Source: Armatimonadota bacterium
GTDB lineage: Bacteria > Armatimonadota > Zipacnadia > Zipacnadales > FEN-943
NCBI GenBank assembly: GCA_026419655.1
Contig: JANZZA010000638.1
Coordinates: forward strand, 1-5,789
Length of the DNA stretch: 5,789 nucleotides
Direction: 5' to 3'
Part shown: piece after piece, positions 1-4,678 of the stretch
Numbering within the stretch: position 1 is the first letter of the stretch
Layout: each line of letters opens with the position of its first letter
Program-made: the position numbers and the translations under genes
Notes under the pieces: model-generated
Told to the model about the DNA's origin: nothing
What the model saw: only the letters and a program-made list of their open reading frames with translations
The model's database searches: none

Positions 1-3
1 CGC

Positions 4-36
4 TCGTCGGCAGCGTCAGATGTGTATAAGAGACAG
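4..36 (+). other. Illumina Nextera adapter (library artefact)
   Basis: Positions 4-36 match the 33-nt Nextera read-1 transposase adapter, ending in the 19-nt mosaic end AGATGTGTATAAGAGACAG. Translated, it gives the well-known artefact peptide MYKRQ on the + strand, and the reverse strand gives a protein ending SLIHI. It is untrimmed synthetic sequence at a contig end. Nothing before position 37 should be treated as genomic, and any protein start placed at position 22 is false. Confidence 0.98.
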
Positions 37-264
37 CTGGTGGACTGTGTGGTAATGGTCACGGCGGACCGCGCTGAGCGCCGCCGCCGCCGCGTCGGGT
101 TCATGGGCCTTTCGCCCGAAGACGCCGACCAGCTCCTCGCCCTTCACGAGCGACTCGGCCTCGACCGCGTCCCAGCCGACTACGTAATCAACACCAGTGC
201 GGGCCCTGAAGCAGTCTGTGGCCAGGTCCAGGAGCTCTGGGAAAAAATCACCGCCCCCCAGTAG
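37..264 (+). CDS. coaE: C-terminal fragment of a P-loop kinase, probably dephospho-CoA kinase
   Basis: This is a partial gene, truncated at its 5' end by the contig boundary and adapter; 75 codons remain before the TAG. The visible pattern is LVDCVVMVTADRAERRRRR, then GLSPEDADQLLALH, then ADYVINTSAGPEAV, then QVQELWEKI. It matches the end of CoaE: a beta strand with hydrophobic residues, a lid region with arginines and a GLS-x-E-[DE]-A helix, an (A)DYVI-[DN]-[NT]-S segment, and a final QV-x-x-LW helix. CoaE phosphorylates the 3'-hydroxyl of dephospho-CoA with ATP in the last step of coenzyme A synthesis, in the cytosol. The P-loop and substrate residues lie in the missing N-terminal two thirds, so another small nucleotide kinase of the same fold cannot be excluded. 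The apparent ATG at position 22 belongs to the adapter. Confidence 0.6.
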   Translation: MVDCVVMVTADRAERRRRRVGFMGLSPEDADQLLALHERLGLDRVPADYVINTSAGPEAVCGQVQELWEKITAPQ

Positions 265-602
265 GAGTGGAATCCGCCTAACCACGGCCCTGTACTGACG
301 CACGCCTTCCCCGTAGTTGCACCTCTCACCCCAGTGTGCGTCCTAATCTCTCCCCAGCACGTTGCGCCGCTTCTTGGACCGACCTAGCACCCCTCCAGAC
401 CAGCATCCTTGTGCCACGAATGCCGTCCTTCCAAAGGAGACTGTTTCGAAAGCCAGTATTGGCCTGTCCAGAGTGGAGAAAGTGTACCATGCTGCGTGCG
501 CGACCTTTTTCGCGCGGCCGCATCTGGGGGCCAGAAAAGCCACCCTTGCAACAGTCTCCAAAGACATACTTTTTTTCGTTTGGGGGGCTGCGGGTCGGGT
601 AA
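265..602. other. Intergenic region with element A; otherwise no gene seen
   Basis: Between the kinase fragment and the promoter at 610 lie about 170 bases (265-435) in which I see no credible gene or structure, then repeat element A with its flanks (430-564), then a run of seven T (570-576) and a G-rich stretch. Open frames on both strands cross this region but have no ribosome binding site and overlap the repeat, so I treat them as chance. Confidence 0.6.
439..556. mobile_element. MITE-like inverted-repeat element, copy A
   Basis: This is a 118-bp non-coding element. The left end is GACTGTTTCGAAAG and the right end, read on the other strand, is GACTGTTGCAAGGG. It is flanked by a near-perfect 8-bp direct repeat, TCCAAAGG (430-437) and TCCAAAGA (557-564), as expected of a target-site duplication; one base (438) separates the left repeat from the end. 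Inside, TGGCC (460-464) and CCAGA (468-472) can pair with GGCCA (529-533) and TCTGG (523-527), giving a long hairpin. GTAC lies 45 bases from the left end, as in the other copies. It encodes no protein and would need a transposase supplied in trans. Confidence 0.8.
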
Positions 603-644
603 ACTACTATTGACAGTAGTACCAACTTGTGCTATGCTCCATAG
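603..644 (+). promoter_or_regulatory. Sigma-A type promoter with two overlapping dyads
   Basis: TTGACA (610-615, perfect -35) is followed after exactly 17 bases by TATGCT (633-638, 4/6 match to the -10 box). Transcription would start near 645, about 22 bases before the GTG start at 667. Two perfect inverted repeats overlap the core boxes: ACTACT/AGTAGT (603-608 and 615-620) around the -35, and CTATG/CATAG (632-636 and 640-644) over the -10. They could be operator sites for a repressor, but no regulator is encoded in the window. Confidence 0.8.
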
Positions 645-650
645 TAGACG

Positions 651-660
651 AAGGGAGGTG
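651..660 (+). promoter_or_regulatory. Ribosome binding site that sets the GTG start at 667
   Basis: AAGGGAGGTG is nearly complementary to the 3' end of 16S rRNA, and its end lies 6 bases before GTG 667. It decides the start against the in-frame ATG at 634, which sits inside the -10 box, and GTG 658, which is part of the site itself. Confidence 0.75.
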
Positions 661-666
661 CTAAGA

Positions 667-1029
667 GTGATAGCCTTATTCAGCCTTATCGCTTCGCTGT
701 CCCTTACGGCGCCGGACCGCATGGATTACCTGGGCTGGTTTGCTGGAACGGTAGAAATCCGCCGAGACCCCCTGCCCGGCTACTACTACGACCCCGAAGG
801 CTTTGTACCGCTCTATGCTTACCGCTACCTCCGCCCCGTCCGCGTCAAGGTGCAGGACGGCGGTACTCTTTGCCCGTCCCTGACGCGCTACAAGACCTAT
901 CTCTATTCCCCCGTCCGCCTGCCCGGCCAGTACATGCTACCTGACGCTGGCAGACGCATGTATCCCTCGCTGCAAACAGGTTGGCCCTTCCGCCGACTGC
1001 CTTCCATCGGCGCCTGGCCTGACTGGTAG
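667..1029 (+). CDS. Small, probably exported, tyrosine- and proline-rich protein of unknown function
   Basis: This gene encodes 120 residues that I do not recognise. The N-terminus (residues 2-14, IALFSLIASLSLT) is hydrophobic and could be a signal peptide or a short membrane anchor, with possible cleavage after Ala15. It lacks the usual basic n-region. Starts further upstream at ATG 634 or GTG 658 would add arginines but have no correctly spaced ribosome binding site, so the true start remains somewhat open. The rest is rich in Tyr, Pro, Arg and Trp, with a YYYDPEG segment at residues 39-45, a Y-x-Y-R-Y cluster at about 50-54 and a single Cys (69). No known domain or catalytic motif is visible. 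It is probably transcribed from the promoter at 603-644 together with the next gene 78 bases downstream, which also starts with a signal peptide and contains YYYD. A cell-surface or extracellular role is inference only. Confidence 0.7.
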   Translation: MIALFSLIASLSLTAPDRMDYLGWFAGTVEIRRDPLPGYYYDPEGFVPLYAYRYLRPVRVKVQDGGTLCPSLTRYKTYLYSPVRLPGQYMLPDAGRRMYPSLQTGWPFRRLPSIGAWPDW

Positions 1030-1055
1030 TCCGCGGCATGCAGTCTGACAAGGCG

Positions 1056-1072
1056 GCCTGATCGCTTCAGGC
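1056..1072 (+). other. Small intergenic hairpin between the two exported-protein genes
   Basis: GCCTGA (1056-1061) and TCAGGC (1067-1072) form a perfect 6-bp stem with a 5-base loop. No T run follows, so it is not a convincing terminator. It may be an mRNA stability or processing hairpin within a two-gene transcript, or chance in GC-rich DNA. Confidence 0.4.
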
Positions 1073-1107
1073 GGCGGCCCAAACAATCAAGAAGGGAGTG
1101 ACCTCAG

Positions 1108-1557
1108 ATGAGACAGGGCTTGGTTGCGGCGATTGTCTTTCCGCTGCTGGCCACTGTAGGCCTCGGCGTCGTCCAGCCCCAGCAGGCCAGAGCGGGCGAC
1201 ACCCTCAAGGTCCTGGCCGGCGTCGCTGCTGGCGTACTGGTCTACCACATGCTCGACAAAGCCGATGAAGGTTGCCGCGAAGTTCACTACTACTACGACG
1301 ACTGGGGCGCCTACGAACGCTATGGCCGCGTCGAGTACTATTATCCCGGCCAGGGCCGCGGGCCCGTCCGGCGCGCCTACAATGAAGGTTACCGGGACGG
1401 CTGGGAAGACGGTGAGCGCGTCGGCTACAACAGGGGCTACCGCGATGGGTACTGGGAAGGCTACGACGACGGCCGCGAGGACCAGTGGTGGATTGACCAC
1501 CGGCATCGCAGAGCCTGTCGCGAGCCAGAGCCTTGGGAACACCGGCGGCGGCGCTGA
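1108..1557 (+). CDS. Secreted protein with eight (Y/W)xxG tetrapeptide repeats
   Basis: This gene encodes 149 residues. ATG 1108 is preceded by AAGGGAGTGA (1092-1101). Residues 1-29 form a good signal peptide: a basic start (MRQG), a hydrophobic core to about residue 22 and an AQA-like cleavage site, ARA before Gly30. A second hydrophobic glycine/alanine stretch follows at about 34-47 (VLAGVAAGVLVY), which could be a membrane-inserting helix. Residues 60-80 hold two YYY clusters. Residues 91-122 are eight perfect-length tetrapeptides ending in Gly (for example YNEG, YRDG, WEDG). The C-terminus is strongly basic with several His and Arg. GX3 repeats with aromatic residues occur in the Yae1/Lto1 'deca-GX3' motif, but those proteins are cytosolic, so similarity here may be only in pattern. 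Function is unknown; an envelope or spore-surface role is a guess. It probably forms an operon with the preceding gene. Confidence 0.85.
   Translation: MRQGLVAAIVFPLLATVGLGVVQPQQARAGDTLKVLAGVAAGVLVYHMLDKADEGCREVHYYYDDWGAYERYGRVEYYYPGQGRGPVRRAYNEGYRDGWEDGERVGYNRGYRDGYWEGYDDGREDQWWIDHRHRRACREPEPWEHRRRR
1378..1473 (+). repeat. Coding repeat: eight consecutive 12-bp GX3 units
   Basis: These 32 codons encode eight units of four residues, each ending in Gly. Seven begin with Tyr or Trp; the fourth begins with Glu (ERVG). YRDG occurs twice, 16 residues apart, suggesting expansion by duplication of a 48-bp block followed by divergence. Confidence 0.85.
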
Positions 1558-1594
1558 AGGCACCATCCTGCCGGCCGGCGTAGCCAGCACTCCG

Positions 1595-1623
1595 GGGCCG
1601 CAGAGCCCCAGGCTCTGCGGCCC
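1595..1623. terminator. Perfect 13-bp hairpin between convergent genes, likely terminator
   Basis: GGGCCGCAGAGCC (1595-1607) pairs perfectly with GGCTCTGCGGCCC (1611-1623) around a 3-base loop. It lies between the stop at 1557 (+) and the stop at 1646 (-), the expected place for a bidirectional terminator. There is no T tract on either side, so termination strength is uncertain; it may instead protect the 3' ends of both mRNAs. Confidence 0.65.
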
Positions 1624-1645
1624 GCCGCGTTACTCAACTCCCGCT

Positions 1646-2473
1646 TCAGCAACAAACCTGATTGCGCCGGGGCAGAAAAACCCCGTATTCTACTGTAGCG
1701 TGCCTGCCCCCCACCACCCGCTCCGGCTGCGTCTCCTGCCACAGGGGTGTTCCTTTTCGCTGCTTCACGACGACCGCCCGCCCAGCCTTTTCCCGGGCCA
1801 GTTCGATAACTTCGATGCTGAGCGGCCGGCGATCCGCCAAAGCACGCAGTGGCACCATGGCGCTGGATTTCTCCACCGGCTGGTGGAACACCGGGTCAAA
1901 GTAGATTACGTCAAAGGCTCCCGGCGCCACCCCTGCCAGATATTCCGCGTTATCCGCGCACAGCACCTCCACCCGCCTCATAGCCTCGTTGACTCGCTCG
2001 TCGCCGGCGTCGAAGGTAGCCAGGCCGTGTTCCGTCAGCCCTGCCAGCACCGGGACCGACTCGACACCAACGACGCGCCCCGACGGCCCAACTACGAAAG
2101 CGGTGACGATGGCATCCGTTCCCCGCCCCAGGGTACAGTCAAGCACCCGGTCGCCTGGCCGGAGGCCCATGGCGGTGACCATCGGGTCACCGTCGCCGGC
2201 AACAATCGCCCGGATCCGCCGCCGCGCCATCCCCGGATGATAAAAGTACTCCACGCCTTCTGACGGCACGTAAAACCTCACCCGCTCCGCCTCAATGACA
2301 AGCACTCCCCAGGCGCCATGCTCTGCGGCCACCTGGGCCAAAGTGCGCCGACCCCTGGGCACCACTTCCGCTCCCAGCCGCTCCTCCCACCACTCGGCTC
2401 CCCCCGGCCGCGACACCTTCTCTCGCGACCCGGTGATCACTATCTTCCTTGCCCTCTCTGGCTGGGACGGCAT
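1646..2473 (-). CDS. Class I SAM-dependent methyltransferase, RsmJ-like
   Basis: This gene encodes 275 residues. The middle and C-terminal parts form a Rossmann methyltransferase: motif I VLDCTLGRGTDA (110-121) for S-adenosylmethionine, an acidic residue after strand 2 (VVGVES, Glu138), CADNAEYL (172-179) near the adenine, and DVIYFDPVF (188-196) as motif IV. A DP-x-F motif followed by KSS and PLR-x-LA (209-213) is typical of the RsmJ/DUF548 family, whose E. coli member methylates a guanine in 16S rRNA. The N-terminal 95 residues include FYHPGMA (77-83) before DPMVTAMGL, a layout I recall from Firmicute relatives. The substrate of this branch is inferred, not seen. ATG 2473 is preceded by GGGAGAAGGTG. 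The frame stays open for a further 84 codons to ATG 2725, which could be an extended start but overlaps no recognised domain. The gene stands alone and converges with the secreted-protein pair. Confidence 0.85.
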   Translation of the reverse strand: MPSQPERARKIVITGSREKVSRPGGAEWWEERLGAEVVPRGRRTLAQVAAEHGAWGVLVIEAERVRFYVPSEGVEYFYHPGMARRRIRAIVAGDGDPMVTAMGLRPGDRVLDCTLGRGTDAIVTAFVVGPSGRVVGVESVPVLAGLTEHGLATFDAGDERVNEAMRRVEVLCADNAEYLAGVAPGAFDVIYFDPVFHQPVEKSSAMVPLRALADRRPLSIEVIELAREKAGRAVVVKQRKGTPLWQETQPERVVGGRHATVEYGVFLPRRNQVCC

Positions 2474-2725
2474 AGTCACCTTCTCCCGCGTGCATGCCAT
2501 GCCCGCATGTCGCCAATGCCGCTGGCGCTGCCCCGGACCTTTCCTCCAGCGCACACCCCCTGCCCGCACGTCGGCGATGTCCTTGGTGCGCTCCAGGATA
2601 TTTTCTCTCACGCCCACGCCATGCCCGGCACCCTTGAGCAGCCGAAGGTAGGCGCCCAATCGCAACAGGTCAAGTCCTGATGCCTCATGTCCCGCCGCAG
2701 AGCTTTCGGGCCGGCCCGCAGCCAT
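2474..2725 (-). other. Open frame in phase with the methyltransferase, possible extension or relic
   Basis: These 84 codons are in frame with the methyltransferase and begin at ATG 2725, preceded by GGGAG at the usual spacing. The first two thirds look protein-like (a leucine-rich helix LDLLRLGAYLRLLKGAG, then RENILERTKDIADVR); the last part is arginine-rich and poor. I recognise no domain. It could be a true N-terminal extension (359 residues in all), a remnant of an upstream gene, or a chance open frame in GC-rich DNA. Confidence 0.25.
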
Positions 2726-2739
2726 CGCTTCTCCCTGGT

Positions 2740-2856
2740 GATTGTTGCAAAGCTCGTGTAGGCCTGGCTGAGGTGCCGCGAATGTACAGAGCTGTGCGCC
2801 CCACCGCTTACTTGCGCCCACTTCCTGCGCCCGCTCAGGCGGCTTTTACAACAGTC
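2740..2856. mobile_element. MITE-like inverted-repeat element, copy B
   Basis: This is a 117-bp copy. Its left end is GATTGTTGCAAAG (one change from consensus), and its right end reads GACTGTTGTAAAAG on the other strand. The flanks CTCCCTGG (2731-2738) and ATCCTAGT (2857-2864) agree at only 4 of 8 positions, so a target duplication is not demonstrated here. The internal stem is kept by GCC plus CTGAG (2762-2764, 2768-2772) against CTCAG plus GGC (2834-2838, 2841-2843). GTAC lies 44 bases from the left end. It is followed after 9 bases by copy C. Confidence 0.7.
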
Positions 2857-2865
2857 ATCCTAGTA

Positions 2866-2984
2866 GACTGTTGCAAAAGTGGTTTTCCCGGCCGCCAGAA
2901 GGAGTCGCGGGTACAAGGTGAGTTACACAGCCTTGAGCACTTTCCTGCGTCCTGGCAGGCCCGCGGCCGGGTCTTGCAACAGTC
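2866..2984. mobile_element. MITE-like inverted-repeat element, copy C
   Basis: This is a 119-bp copy in tandem with B. Its ends are GACTGTTGCAAAAG and, on the other strand, GACTGTTGCAAGAC. Its stem is the longest of the four: CCCGGCCGC (2887-2895) pairs perfectly with GCGGCCGGG (2963-2971). The flanks ATCCTAGT (2857-2864) and ACCCTAGC (2985-2992) match at 6 of 8 positions, consistent with a decayed 8-bp target duplication. GTAC is 45 bases from the left end. Confidence 0.8.
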
Positions 2985-3190
2985 ACCCTAGCGTCTCTCC
3001 ATCACCAGCACGGGCGGCCCAGCCATTACCGAACAGTTTACGCAATAACCCACACCAACGACCCCTTTCGGAACCTTTCCTCAGCAAAGGCTTTCCCTCA
3101 ACCCAACCAGGCTAGTGCGCTCCCGTCGCCCCGTTGTAGTATCATTCTGACTCACGGGTTTAAGTGACAAGCCGCTTACAGGGGGTCAGT

Positions 3191-4189
3191 ATGAAAGCTT
3201 CTGTCGTCGTGCCCGTCTACAACGAGGCCGCGAACCTGCCGGTTCTCTACCAGCGGCTGGCTCAGGTGCTTGGCGAGCTCGGGCTGGACTGGGAGCTGAT
3301 ACTGGTAAACGACTGCAGCCGGGACGATAGCTGGCAGGTTATCCGGGACCTGCACGCCAGGGACGCGCGCGTCAAAGGCCTGTCGCTGTCGCGCAACTTC
3401 GGCCAGCAGTCGGCCATCGCCGCGGGCCTGCGCCATGCCACGGGGGACGTAGTAGTCGTGATGGATGCCGACCTCCAGGACCCCCCGGAGCTGGTGCCGG
3501 AACTTCTGCGCAAGCTCTCGGAGGGCCATGACGTAGCTTATGCGATAAAGCGGTCACGGCGCGAGCCTCTGCTCCGCGGCATTCTTTTCGGGCTGTTCTA
3601 CGCAATCCAGACGCGCCTGGCAGAGCCAAAGATGCCGGCCGGCGCTGGCACCTTTTGCGCAATGACGCGGCGGGTGGTGGATGTTCTCAACCGCATGGGC
3701 GAGCACAGCCGCTACCTCAGCGGCCTGAGAGCCTACGCAGGCTTCCAACAAGTGGGCGTGGAGTTTGACCGCCCGGAGCGCCATAGCGGCAAGCCTCAGC
3801 AGAGCTTCGGAAAGCTCCTGCGCATGGGCCTCGACGCCATTTTCGCCTACTCTTACATCCCAGCACGCCTGGCCAGTATCCTCGGCCTGGCAACAGCCGC
3901 CGTCGCCCTTGGCGTCACCATCTGGGTCCTTTACGGCAAACTGGTCGCCGGCACAGCCATCCTCGGCTGGGCCTCTACCATGGTCTCCCACCTCTTCATC
4001 GGCGCCGTCCAGCTCATCTGCATCGGCATTCTCGGTGAGTACGTGGCCAGAATCTATGAGGAAGTGCGCCGCCGCCCCCTATACATCGTGGCTGAAGCCG
4101 TGGGCCTCACCTCAGAAGAGAACGCTTTCCCAAACTCCGAGGGAAGGACTCTTACCAATCCCGAAGGAAGCACTTTTCCCGGCCACTAG
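3191..4189 (+). CDS. GT2 family glycosyltransferase, GtrB/DPM1-like, with two membrane helices
   Basis: This gene encodes 332 residues. An N-terminal GT-A domain begins SVVVPVYNEAANL (4-16), continues with ELILVNDCSRDDSW (35-48) and contains the metal-binding DAD at 92-94 within MDADLQDPPE. R-x-x-R-x-SGK (194-201), then the S-x-x-PAR motif (221-226), precede two membrane helices at about 227-248 and 262-284. YVARIYEEVRRRPLYIV (284-300) is the usual cytoplasmic end of this family. Such enzymes transfer a sugar from a nucleotide donor to a polyprenyl phosphate at the inner face of the membrane, for later use in wall, lipid or protein glycosylation; the sugar is not predictable. ATG 3191 follows GGGGGT; GTG 3164 is in frame but has no binding site. 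Family members usually end soon after the PLYIV segment. Here a tail from residue 311 is encoded by 24-bp tandem repeats, ending at an amber codon inside the third unit. Confidence 0.93.
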   Translation: MKASVVVPVYNEAANLPVLYQRLAQVLGELGLDWELILVNDCSRDDSWQVIRDLHARDARVKGLSLSRNFGQQSAIAAGLRHATGDVVVVMDADLQDPPELVPELLRKLSEGHDVAYAIKRSRREPLLRGILFGLFYAIQTRLAEPKMPAGAGTFCAMTRRVVDVLNRMGEHSRYLSGLRAYAGFQQVGVEFDRPERHSGKPQQSFGKLLRMGLDAIFAYSYIPARLASILGLATAAVALGVTIWVLYGKLVAGTAILGWASTMVSHLFIGAVQLICIGILGEYVARIYEEVRRRPLYIVAEAVGLTSEENAFPNSEGRTLTNPEGSTFPGH

Positions 4190-4336
4190 CGCCACACTGT
4201 TTCCAACCCCAACCGACAGACTCTTCCCAGCCCCAAAGAGGAGTTTCTTACCAATCCCGACGGCGACTGTCTCTCTGCCGCACAAGAAAACGCCCTCCCC
4301 CTCTCCGAAAACCACCCACTGCCCCGCGCCCGGGCG
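4121..4336 (+). repeat. 24-bp tandem repeat (about 9 degenerate units) across the glycosyltransferase stop
   Basis: Units begin at 4121, 4145, 4169, 4193, 4217, 4241, 4265, 4289 and, weakly, 4313. The best-kept core is TCTTACCAATCCCGA, identical at 4150-4164 and 4246-4260, exactly 96 bases (four units) apart. In the glycosyltransferase frame each unit encodes an octapeptide such as RTLTNPEG or EFLTNPDG. The stop at 4187-4189 falls in unit three at the position where other units have Glu, Asp, Gln or Lys. After it the frame remains open until TAA 4349-4351. Confidence 0.85.
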
Positions 4337-4347
4337 ATTCCAGGCTC

Positions 4348-4614
4348 CTAACCCTGCGTTGGTTCTTCCAATATCCGCCCGGCTACAACGTCAGCATCAA
4401 CCTCGAAACTACCCTCCTGCAACAACTCGCGGATAGTGCTGACCGCCGCCGTGCGCACCGTGTCTTTCATCCGCCGGATTCGCTCTACAGTCGCGGCCAC
4501 CAGAGGCCAGTCGTCCCGTAACGTCTCCCCAGGAATCATATCATCAGCCACCAATTCGTGCCGGGGAACCGGCTCGCCCGGCCCCCTGCCACGCTGTACT
4601 CCTACCGGTTCCAT
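4348..4614 (-). CDS. flgM: FlgM-like anti-sigma-28 factor
   Basis: This gene encodes 88 residues, the usual size of FlgM. The C-terminal half, KDTVRTAAVSTIRELLQEG then SFEVDADVVAGRIL (about 50-82), fits the conserved FlgM pattern of VR-x-x-x-V-x-x-(I/L)-(K/R) helix, G-x-(Y/F)-x-VD, and (I/V)A-x-x-(I/L)L. FlgM holds the flagellar sigma factor (SigD/FliA) inactive until the hook-basal body is complete; in many bacteria it is then exported. The N-terminal half is Pro/Gly/Arg-rich and probably disordered, as expected. The match is strongly supported by the sigma-28 promoter just upstream. ATG 4614 is preceded by GGTGGA 8 bases away and gives a leader of about 30 bases; the in-frame GTG 4635 would lie only about 10 bases from the predicted transcription start and has no binding site. 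No flgN, flgK or flgL follows, unlike many Firmicute operons; the gene instead converges with the glycosyltransferase. Confidence 0.8.
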   Translation of the reverse strand: MEPVGVQRGRGPGEPVPRHELVADDMIPGETLRDDWPLVAATVERIRRMKDTVRTAAVSTIRELLQEGSFEVDADVVAGRILEEPTQG

Positions 4615-4651
4615 AAGACGTTCCACCGAAAGCACTCAGTTACATTTATAG

Positions 4652-4678
4652 CTATCGGCTAAACTCCTCAAAACTTTA
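4652..4678 (-). promoter_or_regulatory. Sigma-28 (FliA/SigD) flagellar promoter for flgM
   Basis: Reading the minus strand, TAAAGTTT (4678-4671) is followed after exactly 11 bases by GCCGATAG (4659-4652). The enterobacterial sigma-28 consensus is TAAAGTTT-N11-GCCGATAA, so 15 of 16 bases agree. Transcription should begin near 4645. It implies that flgM is a late flagellar gene under feedback control by the sigma factor its product inhibits. Confidence 0.92.

Larger units (their letters stand above)
2474..3190. other. Divergent intergenic region between methyltransferase and glycosyltransferase
   Basis: This 717-base stretch holds the possible extension (2474-2725), element copies B and C (2740-2856, 2866-2984), and about 200 bases (2985-3190) before the glycosyltransferase where I see no gene. 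I found no convincing -35/-10 pair for either flanking gene. On the minus strand TTGACC followed after 17 bases by TACCTT (about 2649-2677) is a weak candidate for the methyltransferase. Confidence 0.5.

Noticed and set aside
436..559. Complete insertion sequence with transposase
   Set aside because: No frame inside any of the four elements is long enough or has a start site; only the ends resemble an IS.
409..666. Upstream extension of the 667-1029 gene to ATG 409
   Set aside because: It would run through element A and the promoter; the strong ribosome binding site at 651-660 places the start at 667.
1087..1590. A 167-codon open frame on the minus strand, Val/Ala/Pro-rich
   Set aside because: It is antisense to the gene at 1108-1557, and its hydrophobic composition mirrors the Tyr/Asp/Gly codons of that gene.
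1265..2263. A 332-codon open frame on the + strand
   Set aside because: It overlaps the secreted-protein gene in another frame and the methyltransferase on the opposite strand, crosses the terminator hairpin, has no binding site and low-complexity Ala/Thr composition. It is a shadow frame of GC-rich DNA.
4187..4189. Amber codon decoded as pyrrolysine
   Set aside because: TAG is also the ordinary stop of three other genes here (262-264, 1027-1029 and the GT4 gene at 5061-5063) and of flgM, and nothing in the window points to a pyrrolysine system; a nonsense mutation in the repeat is simpler.
4112..4315. A minus-strand frame encoding 8-residue units like FGIGKS and FGAGKS
   Set aside because: The 24-bp array is open in several frames because its length is a multiple of three. 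This frame starts at a GTG without a binding site, and the sense frame continues a proven gene. The GxGKS resemblance to a P-loop is a product of the repeat.
3765..4436. A 223-codon + strand frame, Pro/Ser-rich
   Set aside because: It lies in another frame inside the glycosyltransferase and then reads the same 24-bp array; there is no start signal.
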